64,000 nucleotides of DNA from Aequorivita antarctica (GCF_007997155.1 NZ_VORT01000005.1:62001-126000), one strand, 5' to 3'. Numbered from the stretch's first letter, positions 34,452 to 42,980 are shown. Numbers and translations: made by a program. Notes: generated by a model from the sequence alone, not told the origin.

Positions 34452-35536
34452 TTTTCACCAAGAATTCTTTTAACTAATTTCTCTTTGGCTGCTTCATCAT
34501 CTCCACAGAGCCATTGAATTACATTTTTATCCCAAATGTCATCGCACTCTTCTGATGTTATTATCTTTTGCTCAACAGCCAAGTCTAAGATTTTTCCAGG
34601 ATAGGAAGATTGTACAGCGCTTTCCATTTCTCCCAACGGATATGGATCGTCCAAGCCCATAATTACTTGTTTGTACCCCTGATTTCTTACTAATAATTCC
34701 AGTCCGCCGGTGTCGTGTAGCAATGTATCGAAGAAAATATTTTTGTGTCCAACAGATTTTCGAGGATGTGTTTTTCCTTCAAAAAGATCGGGGCGGCCAT
34801 CAAAACCTTGAATTCTTCTTCCCAAATTTATTTGTGCCAATTGTCCCCCGTGGGCGAAGCAAGTACGCATATTCGGGTATTTGTCTGCGTAACCGTTCAA
34901 TGTTAAAAAGTGATAGGCATCAGCACATTGGGCCAGCATCCATATAAGATGAAAACGCCAAGATGTGTTTTCCAGCTTTATAAATTTTTCACCATCGTAG
35001 GGATGGATTTCAACTGCAAGATTATATTTTGAAGCCAGTTCAAAAATAGGTTCATTTTCTTCATCAAAAATACAGCGCCAAGTTCCAATAGTGTCCATAT
35101 AATGCGTGGGCAAACACAATAATTGAAGTCCCAAGGTTTCTACGCAACGTTCTATTTCCCACAGAGCACCCCTTACAAAACCAGGATGCACCACAAAACC
35201 ACAGGTAAATTTTGAAGGATGGTCGTGCTGCACTTTTGCATTAAAATCATTCTGAAACCGAAGTGCCTGTTTCATTTCTTCTACCCGCAGCCCATTTCCG
35301 TATAGTTGTGAAAGATTTAAAACAACGGCATGATCTATTTTGAAACGCTCCATCCATTCCAACTTTTCATTTAAAAAGAAACTGGAATCGGTAACTGGCC
35401 GGCTCCAATTTTTTTGAAGCATAAATTTCCGGTCCTTATCTACCCAAAAAATTCCTTTATCCTGCATAAACTGAGGAATTTCCTCTGGATAGGGAAGAAG
35501 GTGTGAATGACCATTAATACGGAGTTTTCGTCTCAT
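34448..35536 (-). CDS. 2-amino-3-carboxymuconate-6-semialdehyde decarboxylase (ACMSD) type amidohydrolase
   Basis: ACMSD decarboxylates the ring-opened product of 3-hydroxyanthranilate to 2-aminomuconate semialdehyde, diverting it from NAD synthesis. The 362-residue protein is a TIM-barrel amidohydrolase with the metal motif NGHSHLLP (H10, H12), further metal-site histidines (EIHPYDG and CFAHGG) and the conserved aspartate in MGLDDPYPLG (Asp296). Its place between an SDR and a muconate-type aldehyde dehydrogenase gene supports the assignment. It overlaps the downstream membrane protein gene by four bases. Confidence 0.88.
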   Translation of the reverse strand: MRRKLRINGHSHLLPYPEEIPQFMQDKGIFWVDKDRKFMLQKNWSRPVTDSSFFLNEKLEWMERFKIDHAVVLNLSQLYGNGLRVEEMKQALRFQNDFNAKVQHDHPSKFTCGFVVHPGFVRGALWEIERCVETLGLQLLCLPTHYMDTIGTWRCIFDEENEPIFELASKYNLAVEIHPYDGEKFIKLENTSWRFHLIWMLAQCADAYHFLTLNGYADKYPNMRTCFAHGGQLAQINLGRRIQGFDGRPDLFEGKTHPRKSVGHKNIFFDTLLHDTGGLELLVRNQGYKQVIMGLDDPYPLGEMESAVQSSYPGKILDLAVEQKIITSEECDDIWDKNVIQWLCGDDEAAKEKLVKRILGEK

Positions 35537-35560
35537 AAGAAAATTTAAGGAACGTTAAAG

Positions 35561-36346
35561 TTACAAACTTTTGGTTCGTCCACCATCAACTGGAAGGTTT
35601 ATTCCGTTGATGTAGCTGGCGGCTTCACTAGCCAAAAAAGCGACTGCGTTGGCAATCTCGCCAGGTTGCGCAAAACGTCTTGCTGGCACCAAGCTTTTCA
35701 TAAACTCACTGGCCTCTTTTTCGGTTTTATTAATCCGTTTTGCTGCGTTTTCTACAATGTCCTCAAGTCTGTCCGTAGCGGTAAAACCTGGCAGAACATT
35801 GTTTACTGTTATTCCGAATTGTCCCAATTCATTAGCCAAAGTTTTACTCCAACTGGCAACTGCACCGCGAATGGTATTGCTCACGCCCAAACCGTCAATA
35901 GGTTGCTTCACAGACGTAGAGATAATATTTATAATTCTACCGTAATCGGCTTCTTTCATGCCTGGGACAACTGCTTGCACCAAAATCTGGTTACAGATTA
36001 AGTGCATTGAAAAGGCTTTTTCAAACTCATCAGTTGATGCAGAAAAGATGGGGCCGCCTTTTGGGCCGCCAGTATTGTTAACCAAAATGTGAAAGGTCTT
36101 AGTTGATGCGGCCAATTCAGCCTTCTTTTTTACTTCTTCGGGTTTGGTGAAATCTGCTACAAAATAGTTGTGTTTTTGGCCTTTATCGTGGGCGAGTTCA
36201 ATTAAGGTTTCTTTTAGTTTTTCTTCATCACGGGCAACTAGAGTTACGGTTGCGCCAAGTTTTGCAAGTTGAATTGCGGTTGCTTTTCCTATTCCTGCTG
36301 TGCTTCCACAGACTAGGGCATTTTTATTTGTTAAATCTAAATTCAT
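35561..36346 (-). CDS. SDR-family protein lacking the YxxxK catalytic pair
   Basis: The 261-residue protein has a Rossmann fold with CGSTAGIGKATAI for dinucleotide binding, NNTGGPKGGP, a serine at the catalytic position (IISTSVKQP) and a C-terminal YINGINLPVDGG. Where classical SDRs have YxxxK it reads SNTIRGAVASWSKTLA, so tyrosine and lysine are replaced by serine and arginine. This SNxxR form is known from a divergent SDR subgroup. Its role in the kynurenine operon is unknown; a reductase or non-catalytic role are both possible. Confidence 0.82.
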   Translation of the reverse strand: MNLDLTNKNALVCGSTAGIGKATAIQLAKLGATVTLVARDEEKLKETLIELAHDKGQKHNYFVADFTKPEEVKKKAELAASTKTFHILVNNTGGPKGGPIFSASTDEFEKAFSMHLICNQILVQAVVPGMKEADYGRIINIISTSVKQPIDGLGVSNTIRGAVASWSKTLANELGQFGITVNNVLPGFTATDRLEDIVENAAKRINKTEKEASEFMKSLVPARRFAQPGEIANAVAFLASEAASYINGINLPVDGGRTKSL

Positions 36347-36352
36347 TTATTT

Positions 36353-36373
36353 TGAGTATTGAGTATTGAGTAT
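36353..36373. repeat. Heptanucleotide tandem repeat upstream of the SDR gene
   Basis: TGAGTAT occurs three times in a row in the 39-base gap between the aldehyde dehydrogenase and SDR genes, 7 to 27 bases upstream of the SDR start codon, where ribosome entry is expected. Confidence 0.85.
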
Positions 36374-36385
36374 TCAGTTTCTTTT

Positions 36386-37828
36386 TCAATCGTATTTTAT
36401 ACACACATTCTTCGCCTCCGTAAAAAATCGAAGTGCTTCAAAACCGCCTTCACGGCCTACGCCACTATCTTTCATTCCACCGAAGGGAGTTCGCAAATCT
36501 CGGTTAAGCCATGTGTTTACCCAAACGATTCCAGCTTCAATTTCTTTTGAAATACGCATCGTGCGGTTTAAATCTGAAGTCCACAGCGTGGAAGACAAGC
36601 CATATTTAACCGAGTTAGCCATTTGCAATGCTTCTTCATCGGTTTCAAAAGGCATAATGGTTACTACGGGACCAAAAATTTCTTCTTGGTTTACGCGACA
36701 TTGGTCGTCAAAAACTTCAATAACTGTTGGTTCTAAGTAATACCCCTTTTCGAAACCTTTTACTGTTACCCGCTTTCCGCCGCAAAGAATTTTTCCGCCT
36801 TCTTTTTCAGCAAGTTTTATATAGGATTCTACTTTCTCCAAATGCGGTTTTGAAACCAAAGCGCCAATATTTGTTTCAGCATCAAATGGATTTCCTATTT
36901 TGAGTTGTTTTACTTTATCAACAAAATCTTTTTTGAATTTTTCAAAAATTGGTTTTTCAACAAAAATCCTACTTCCGCAAAGACAAATTTGGCCTTGGTT
37001 TGCAAAGGAAGAACGAACGGTTACTTCCAGCATTTTATCGTAATCGCAATCGGCGAAGATGAGATTGGGATTTTTTCCGCCGAGTTCCAATGACAGTTTT
37101 TTAAACATTGGCGCTGCGGTTCGTGCAATGTTTTCACCTGTTTTTGTTCCACCGGTAAATGAAATGGCTTTAATATTTTTATGTTCAACTATGGCTTGAC
37201 CTGCGGAAGGCCCAGTGCCGTGAACGATGTTTAAAACACCTTTTGGCAAACCGGCTTCGGTGCAGATTTCGCCTAAAAGAAAAGCGGTAAGTGGCGTAAT
37301 TTCGCTGGGTTTCGCAACCACCGTATTTCCGGCTGCGATTGCTGGCGCGATTTTCCATGTAAATAGATACAGTGGAAGATTCCACGGCGAGATACAGCCA
37401 ACAACACCAAGGGGCTGACGCAAAGTGAAATTAATCGTGTTCAAACCTATACTCTCGTGGGCTTCACTAGAAAACTGTGTGATTGCATTTCCGAAAAAGC
37501 GAAAGTTTGCTGAAGCTCTTGGAATGTCAACAGCCAAAGCCAAACTCAAGGGTTTTCCGTTATCTTTTGCTTCGGCTTCTGCCAAATCAACCAATTTTTC
37601 TTCGATTAAATCTGCGATTTTTAAAAGAATTCTGCTGCGTTCGTCAATGGTAGTGTTGCTCCATTTTGGGAATGCTTCTTTCGCAGCTAAATATGCGTTT
37701 TCAATATCCTCTTGATTTGAATTCGCTATTTGTGAATACACTTCACCATTAGAGGGATTGTAATTATCCAACCATTTTTTTGAAAGTGGTTCAACGTATT
37801 CGCCGTTTATGTAGTTTAGGATTTTCAA
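36386..37828 (-). CDS. 2-aminomuconate/2-hydroxymuconate semialdehyde dehydrogenase
   Basis: The 480-residue NAD-dependent aldehyde dehydrogenase should oxidise 2-aminomuconate 6-semialdehyde to 2-aminomuconate. It shows SPWNLPLYLFTWK, FTGGTKTGENIA, the general base in LELGGKNPNLIF, and the nucleophilic cysteine in ANQGQICLCGSRIFV, closest to the hydroxymuconic semialdehyde group (DmpC/AmnC-like). No ATG is present near the 5' end; TTG at 37828 is the likely start. The assignment within the aldehyde dehydrogenase superfamily leans on the ACMSD and RidA neighbours. Confidence 0.88.
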   Translation of the reverse strand: MKILNYINGEYVEPLSKKWLDNYNPSNGEVYSQIANSNQEDIENAYLAAKEAFPKWSNTTIDERSRILLKIADLIEEKLVDLAEAEAKDNGKPLSLALAVDIPRASANFRFFGNAITQFSSEAHESIGLNTINFTLRQPLGVVGCISPWNLPLYLFTWKIAPAIAAGNTVVAKPSEITPLTAFLLGEICTEAGLPKGVLNIVHGTGPSAGQAIVEHKNIKAISFTGGTKTGENIARTAAPMFKKLSLELGGKNPNLIFADCDYDKMLEVTVRSSFANQGQICLCGSRIFVEKPIFEKFKKDFVDKVKQLKIGNPFDAETNIGALVSKPHLEKVESYIKLAEKEGGKILCGGKRVTVKGFEKGYYLEPTVIEVFDDQCRVNQEEIFGPVVTIMPFETDEEALQMANSVKYGLSSTLWTSDLNRTMRISKEIEAGIVWVNTWLNRDLRTPFGGMKDSGVGREGGFEALRFFTEAKNVCIKYD

Positions 37829-37875
37829 TATCTTTAATCTAGTTGTGTAATTTTTACTTACTTTTTATAAAATTT

Positions 37876-38376
37876 TTAATTCAAAATGAGAGGTGTCAAT
37901 TCAGTTTTCAACTTTTCATAATCGGTTTTGGTTATTACTTCTAAATCTAATAATTCTTTGGCTTCCTTCAATTTTGCAATTGCTTGTTCTTTAGTTAGTT
38001 TAATATTCGAATTTTTAATTTCGCCAAGTTCCAGAGCAGTATCATAATCAATTAGGACAGGTAACAAACCATATCCTTTGAATTGTGCATAGAGTTTATA
38101 TCCGCTATTCTTACTTCCATATGTTTTTAATTTATCAACGAGCACTTTTTTATCGGATAAAGTGTTTGATACTCTTTGTCCGCCTTGTGAAATATAGGTA
38201 AAGCCTAAATCTGATGTTGGAATTCCAATAGTCAATGTATCTCCAACTTTTAAAGTGTCTCCAATTTTAGTCAGATAGATTTTGTATTCGGCTTTATTAG
38301 TCAACTTTCCATATTCTGCTGTTTGGGAATAACCGATTGCAATGCTAAAAAATATAGATAAAGTAAGAAATTTCAT
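37876..38376 (-). CDS. Exported protein with C-terminal SHOCT-like segment
   Basis: The 166-residue protein has a signal peptide (MKFLTLSIFFSIAIGYSQ), an unassigned beta-rich middle (GDTLTIGIPTSDLGF) and a C-terminal helical stretch (AIAKLKEAKELLDLEVITK) that resembles a SHOCT oligomerisation domain. It sits within the kynurenine operon, 15 bases after the RidA gene and 47 bases before the dehydrogenase gene, but nothing in it suggests an enzyme. It may be a recent insertion into the operon. Confidence 0.7.
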   Translation of the reverse strand: MKFLTLSIFFSIAIGYSQTAEYGKLTNKAEYKIYLTKIGDTLKVGDTLTIGIPTSDLGFTYISQGGQRVSNTLSDKKVLVDKLKTYGSKNSGYKLYAQFKGYGLLPVLIDYDTALELGEIKNSNIKLTKEQAIAKLKEAKELLDLEVITKTDYEKLKTELTPLILN

Positions 38377-38391
38377 TTTTTGTCAAATTAT

Positions 38392-38814
38392 TTAAAGCGG
38401 TTTATAAGCCATCGCCTTTATCTCCACCACCAAATAAGGGTGTGGCAATTGATGTACGGCTACTGTTGTTCGTGCTGGCCCAGTTTCTTTGTTGAAATAT
38501 TCTGCATAAACTTCATTGTAGCCTGCAAAATCATTCATATTAACCAAAAAGCTTGTCACATCAACTACATCAGCCATCGTAGCTCCCTCTGTGGCGAGGT
38601 AGTCTTTTATGTTTTCAAGTACGGCACGGGTTTGTTCCCTAACATCGAAATGCATGGTGCCCATTTCGTCTACCTTATGGACACCGGCAAATGTATTGTC
38701 TGGCAATCTTGAACTTGTTCCACTTATAAATATAAAATCGCCAACACGCTTTACGTGCGGGTATGCCCCACGAGGGGTTGCTTTTCCTTCTACTAATCTG
38801 CTTTTATTGCTCAT
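38392..38814 (-). CDS. RidA-family protein, probable 2-aminomuconate deaminase
   Basis: The 140-residue protein has the RidA/YjgF fold: [20 protein letters not shown], the subunit-interface region, [15 protein letters not shown] and [19 protein letters not shown]. Its longer N-terminus and DNTFAGVH resemble AmnD/NbaF 2-aminomuconate deaminases rather than general RidA. In this operon it would convert 2-aminomuconate to 4-oxalocrotonate. It is separated from kmo by a 69-base gap filled mostly by a palindromic repeat. Confidence 0.85.
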   Translation of the reverse strand: MSNKSRLVEGKATPRGAYPHVKRVGDFIFISGTSSRLPDNTFAGVHKVDEMGTMHFDVREQTRAVLENIKDYLATEGATMADVVDVTSFLVNMNDFAGYNEVYAEYFNKETGPARTTVAVHQLPHPYLVVEIKAMAYKPL

Positions 38815-38830
38815 AATTTCTGTTTTTATA

Positions 38831-38883
38831 ATGTCATTTCGGCTTCGCTTAATGACCGATTGGTGGCTGAGCGGAGCCGAAGC
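38831..38883. repeat. Dispersed imperfect palindromic repeat, copy B
   Basis: This 53-bp element contains GTCATTTCGGCTTCGCTTAA on the left and GGTGGCTGAGCGGAGCCGAA on the right and equals the reverse complement of the element at 23003-23059 apart from point changes and a 3-base gap. A 12-base stem with one mismatch can form. It lies between kmo and the RidA gene and ends exactly at the kmo stop codon. Confidence 0.7.
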
Positions 38884-40290
38884 CTATCCAAACGCCACTT
38901 CATCGTCGTGAAGGTTGGCTTCGGTTTCTTTTTTTACCAATTCCAGTTTTTCTTTTAAGGACATTTTATCGCTCATTTTTCCGTCGTCCAAAAGATTTAA
39001 AATTGCTTTATCCTGCGCTCTTCCGCGTTTCATTGCTTCGGAATAAGGGATTGATTCCTTAAAGGTAACCAAAGAATATTTGCTGTAATAATCCTCCGGA
39101 AATTCCGCCTCGAAGGCGGTTTCAAGTTTACGCTTTTGCTGAAAGATTTCCATTGCGGTGTGTTCTTTCATTTCGTGGAAATTGTCCACAGCCAAATCTG
39201 CAATGGCATCGGTATCTATTTTCCGAAGGGCTTCATATTCCTTAAAAAGTGTACTCCAATTTATGTTTTCTTCGGCATTGTATTTCTCAAGAATTTCATC
39301 AAAAACCACAACATCTTCAAAGGAAGCGTTCATTCCCTGTCCATAAAATGGAACAATTGCGTGTGCAGCATCGCCCAACAAAAGCACTTTTCCAAAGCTG
39401 TTCCAAGGAGAACATTTTACGGTGCCAAGCGGACCAGTTGGATTGCCAAAAAATTCTTCGGAAAGGTTTGGAATCATTTCTACCACATCTGGAAATTCTT
39501 TGTTGAAATATTCGTGCACCATTTCTGGCGAAGTCAAATTCGCAAAACAATATTCACTGTTTTCATAAGGAAGGAAAAGGGTAACGGTAAAACTTCCATC
39601 TAAATTCGGCAGCGCAATCAACATATCTTCGCCTCTAGGCCAAATATGTAACGCATTTTTATAAGTTCTGTATCCACCATTTTCTGCAGCCGGAATTTCA
39701 AGTTCTTTATAACCGTGGCTTAGCCATTGCTGCGAAAAACTAAACAGAAATTTATGGCTGTCAAACATATTTTTGCGAACCGCAGATCCCGCACCATCGG
39801 TTCCGAAAATTACATCTGCAGTAATGGTCATTTCTTTTTTTGAGTTAAAGTCTCTGAAAGTTGCCGAAGCATTTTCCAAAATAACGTCTTCACAGGCCTG
39901 ATTGAAAAGAAGCTTTACATTCGGCATTTTTTCGGCTTCGTCGAGCAACAGCATATTTAGTCCGGGACGAGAAATGGAGTTTATGTATTCATCTTTTCGA
40001 CCGCTGTATGGACTTAAAAATGTATTTCCCGCTTTATCGTGAATCATTCGCCCATTCATTGGGATGCACTGCTTTTTTGCAGCTTCCTCAACTCCTGCCA
40101 TACGAAGGCCACGCAGACCACGATCACTGAGAGCGAGGTTTATGGAACGTCCAGCATCTTGTGTAACTTTCCGTAAATCGGGGCGTTTTTCAACCAAGAT
40201 TACTTGATAGTCTCGCTGTGCCATTCTTAAGGCGAGTAAACTTCCGCAGAGACCTGCACCGATAATGAGTATGGTTTCTTTATTTGTCAT
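38884..40290 (-). CDS. kmo: Kynurenine 3-monooxygenase
   Basis: Kmo hydroxylates L-kynurenine to 3-hydroxykynurenine using FAD, NADPH and oxygen. The 468-residue protein has the N-terminal dinucleotide motif LIIGAGLCGSLLALRMA, the conserved GRSINLALSDRGLRGL, ADVIFGTDGAGSAVR and the FAD-ribityl motif LLGDAAHAIVPFYGQGMN. A C-terminal hydrophilic tail replaces the membrane helix of the eukaryotic enzymes. It lies between the membrane protein gene and the RidA gene in the operon. Confidence 0.95.
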   Translation of the reverse strand: MTNKETILIIGAGLCGSLLALRMAQRDYQVILVEKRPDLRKVTQDAGRSINLALSDRGLRGLRMAGVEEAAKKQCIPMNGRMIHDKAGNTFLSPYSGRKDEYINSISRPGLNMLLLDEAEKMPNVKLLFNQACEDVILENASATFRDFNSKKEMTITADVIFGTDGAGSAVRKNMFDSHKFLFSFSQQWLSHGYKELEIPAAENGGYRTYKNALHIWPRGEDMLIALPNLDGSFTVTLFLPYENSEYCFANLTSPEMVHEYFNKEFPDVVEMIPNLSEEFFGNPTGPLGTVKCSPWNSFGKVLLLGDAAHAIVPFYGQGMNASFEDVVVFDEILEKYNAEENINWSTLFKEYEALRKIDTDAIADLAVDNFHEMKEHTAMEIFQQKRKLETAFEAEFPEDYYSKYSLVTFKESIPYSEAMKRGRAQDKAILNLLDDGKMSDKMSLKEKLELVKKETEANLHDDEVAFG

Positions 40291-40296
40291 TCAACT

Positions 40297-40953
40297 TTAA
40301 TTTGTCAATATTTTAGGAGTGTTTCCTTTGTTCAGTTTTCTAATCCAATATGCTATAAAAGTTCCGCCAATGATTCCGGGAATAAACCAACCGTAAAAAC
40401 TCGGAAAAAATTCATTTACAACAACAAATGCCGTTACTGCGGCAATGTAACCACCTATCATATTTCCCAAATGTAGTTTAAGCCAATTCTTCTGAAGTTT
40501 TTCTGGGTTTTGATAAAGCTTGATATTTCTTAAAGCGAAAATTAAACCTGTTAGCCCAAAAACTGTAAGTACAATATTTAAAACACCGTTTGTAATTAGT
40601 GGTATGACGATCATTCCAACAACAACAAAAACCATTGCCAACGAAATTATTTTTTCGTTTTTAGAACCGACATTTCTTCTTTTAAAACGAAGACTACGAT
40701 AACCGATAAGTAAAAAATATATGCTGAAAATACCAATGGAAAATAGAAATGGACTGTGATGGTTTGGCAGAAAAGAAATTAATAATGCAACTATTGCCGA
40801 AGCCAGCATTGTGTAAAAAAAAACTATCCCTGATTTTTTATGAATTGTACTACCTTTTTTTGCTATTAGGGCAAAAAGCCCAGATACTAGTGCAATTCCT
40901 CCAAATCCTGCGTGGATTAGTATTAAGGTTTGAATGAATTTTTCTAGTTCCAT
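40297..40953 (-). CDS. Multi-pass membrane protein, DUF2306-like
   Basis: The 218-residue inner membrane protein has about seven hydrophobic helices and a conserved-looking start, HAGFGGIALVSGLFALIAKKG followed by IHKKSG, similar to DUF2306-type proteins. It has no known function. With 9 bases to kynU and 6 bases to kmo it is firmly inside the kynurenine operon. It might serve transport or membrane assembly, but nothing in the sequence proves this. Confidence 0.7.
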   Translation of the reverse strand: MELEKFIQTLILIHAGFGGIALVSGLFALIAKKGSTIHKKSGIVFFYTMLASAIVALLISFLPNHHSPFLFSIGIFSIYFLLIGYRSLRFKRRNVGSKNEKIISLAMVFVVVGMIVIPLITNGVLNIVLTVFGLTGLIFALRNIKLYQNPEKLQKNWLKLHLGNMIGGYIAAVTAFVVVNEFFPSFYGWFIPGIIGGTFIAYWIRKLNKGNTPKILTN

Positions 40954-40962
40954 TTAGTAGTT

Positions 40963-42228
40963 TTAGCTATTCAATACACTTTTTAATTTTTCTGAAAAGT
41001 GAAAAACATCCTCAAAACTATTGTAAAGTGGGGCAGGGGCAACACGGATTACATCAGGCTCGCGCCAATCGCTTATTACACCAGCTTTAGTAAGTTTTGT
41101 GTGTAAACCTTTATCAGCATTTTTCACTTGAATTGAAAGTTGGCAACCACGTTCTTCTGGATTTCGAGGTGTTATAATTTTAATTGAATCATTTTTCATT
41201 TCATCCAATAGAAACTCTAAATAGCCAGTCAGCTTTTCGGATTTCTTCCGAAGATTTTCGAAACCTGCTTCCGCAAAAGTATCTAACGATGCACGAATGG
41301 CAGCCATTGATAAAATTGGTGGGTTGCTGAGTTGCCAACCTTCTGCCCCAGGTAGCGCATCAAATTCGTGTCGCATATTAAAACGCGTTTTTTTATTGTG
41401 TCCCCACCAGCCGGCAAAACGGTTGAGGTTTTCATTGTTTGCGTGGCGTTCGTGTACAAAGCATCCGCCCAAACTTCCAGGCCCGCTATTTAAATATTTG
41501 TAAGTACACCAAACGGCGAAATCGGCTCCAGTTTCATGCAGAATTGGTTGAATATTTCCAGCGCCGTGCGCCAAATCGAAACCTACCATGCAATTATAGC
41601 TGTGTCCAAGCTCTGTAATTTTTTTAAGCGGAAAAGATTGTCCTGTATAATAATTGGTGCTACCAATCATCAACAAAGCGATTTTGTTTCCGTGGTTTTT
41701 CATTATTTCTTCCAAATCCTCAAAATGGCAGAGTTCCTCACCTTTTCGGGGTTTCCAAAGAATCAAACCGTCTTTTGGGTCTATTCCATGAAATTTTAAT
41801 TGGCTTTCAACTGCATATTTGTCACTGGGAAAAGCATCGCTTTCCACAACAATTTTATATTTGGTTTTTGTGGGTTGGTAAAACGAAACCATCATTAAAT
41901 GAAGGTTGGTTGTAAGCGTGTTCATTACAACTACTTCAGAAGGTTTTGCGCCAACAATTTTCGCCATATTCTCCGTCAAAAATTCGTGATAGGGAAGCCA
42001 AGGGTGGTTTCCTTCAACGTGACCTTCAACCCCGAGGTTTGCCCAATCTGTCAATTCTTCTTTAATATATTCTGAAGTGATTTTAGGCTGCAATCCGAGT
42101 GAATTGCCACAGAGGTAAATAAGTTCTTCTCCGGAAGCATTTTTTGGAATGTGGAATTTATTTCTGAAAGAAGCCAAAGCATCTTCAGCATCTTGTTTTT
42201 TTGCGTATTCTAAAGAGTTTTGGAACAT
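40963..42228 (-). CDS. kynU: Kynureninase
   Basis: KynU is a PLP enzyme that cleaves 3-hydroxykynurenine (or kynurenine) into 3-hydroxyanthranilate (or anthranilate) and alanine. The 421-residue protein shows YLCGNSLGLQPK, TTNLHLMMVSFYQP, GFDLAHGAGN with the PLP aspartate, and the Schiff-base lysine Lys244 in CTYKYLNSGPGS. It is the first gene of the operon and a -7 box lies 31 bases upstream. Confidence 0.96.
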   Translation of the reverse strand: MFQNSLEYAKKQDAEDALASFRNKFHIPKNASGEELIYLCGNSLGLQPKITSEYIKEELTDWANLGVEGHVEGNHPWLPYHEFLTENMAKIVGAKPSEVVVMNTLTTNLHLMMVSFYQPTKTKYKIVVESDAFPSDKYAVESQLKFHGIDPKDGLILWKPRKGEELCHFEDLEEIMKNHGNKIALLMIGSTNYYTGQSFPLKKITELGHSYNCMVGFDLAHGAGNIQPILHETGADFAVWCTYKYLNSGPGSLGGCFVHERHANNENLNRFAGWWGHNKKTRFNMRHEFDALPGAEGWQLSNPPILSMAAIRASLDTFAEAGFENLRKKSEKLTGYLEFLLDEMKNDSIKIITPRNPEERGCQLSIQVKNADKGLHTKLTKAGVISDWREPDVIRVAPAPLYNSFEDVFHFSEKLKSVLNS

Positions 42229-42258
42229 TTGGATACGTTGAATTTTATCGGCTTTTTA

Positions 42259-42266
42259 CAAAAATA
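42259..42266 (-). promoter_or_regulatory. -7 promoter element of the kynurenine operon
   Basis: On the minus strand TATTTTTG matches TAnnTTTG, 30 bases before the kynU ATG at 42228. No -33 TTTG is visible, so activation by a regulator is possible. Confidence 0.45.
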
Positions 42267-42281
42267 GGAATTAATATTCGT

Positions 42282-42980
42282 TTAATTGTCTGTTTCTTTT
42301 TTCACTGAAATGTTAGTGAAATATAACTTGAAATTGCCAGTGCTGTCTTTGTGTGTTTTTGCAATTTCAATTCCGTTGAAGTTTTTATAATCTTCCCAAG
42401 TGGTGCTCATAGAAGGTTTGTCTGCATTTCCTTTTCTATAATTCCACTCCTTTATTTTGAGATTTTTATCATAGAAAAAATCATAAGCATCGCCGGGTGT
42501 GTAACCTCCTTCGTTTTTATAAACAATGGTAAGTTGATTCAAAGTGTCTTTTGAAATGGGCGCTACAGCATTTTCTTTTTCCGAAAAAGTAGTGCCTTCG
42601 TCCCAAACAATTTGGAAGGGTGCCAAAAGCCAATATTTATCGTTTATGAAGGCAGCGTCGGTTTTCATAATCAAGCTGTCCATTTGTGAACGGTTATAAT
42701 TTATGGTGTCCTTTGCCGACATCATTGAAATATCTCCTGTTTTTGGTTTCCAGATCCACGAGCGGTCAAAATGGTTTTCACCGCGATCTACGTTGAAAGT
42801 GAAAGCAATTTCTGAAACGTTTTTCCAGTTTTCATAACCGTTGGCGTTGGCTATTTTTTCTGCGATAGTTGAATTTTCTTCGAAAATGGATTGGTCATTT
42901 TCGATTTTTTCAGAATTTTTATTGTTATTACAAGAAATCAGTGCAATTGTAATAAGTAATGTGGAGAAAAAATTTTTCAT
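42282..42980 (-). CDS. Lipoprotein of unknown function
   Basis: The 232-residue protein has a lipoprotein signal (LLITIALISC17) and a beta-rich body with aromatic motifs (HFDRSWIWKPKTGDISM, YWLLAPFQIVWDEGT, YDFFYDKNLKIKEWNYRKG). The pattern resembles LolA/LolB-like or outer membrane lipoprotein-sorting folds that read out a glycation- or threonine-like set of values, but I cannot assign a family. It is upstream of the kynurenine operon with 53 bases between and has no clear operon link. Confidence 0.7.
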   Translation of the reverse strand: MKNFFSTLLITIALISCNNNKNSEKIENDQSIFEENSTIAEKIANANGYENWKNVSEIAFTFNVDRGENHFDRSWIWKPKTGDISMMSAKDTINYNRSQMDSLIMKTDAAFINDKYWLLAPFQIVWDEGTTFSEKENAVAPISKDTLNQLTIVYKNEGGYTPGDAYDFFYDKNLKIKEWNYRKGNADKPSMSTTWEDYKNFNGIEIAKTHKDSTGNFKLYFTNISVKKETDN

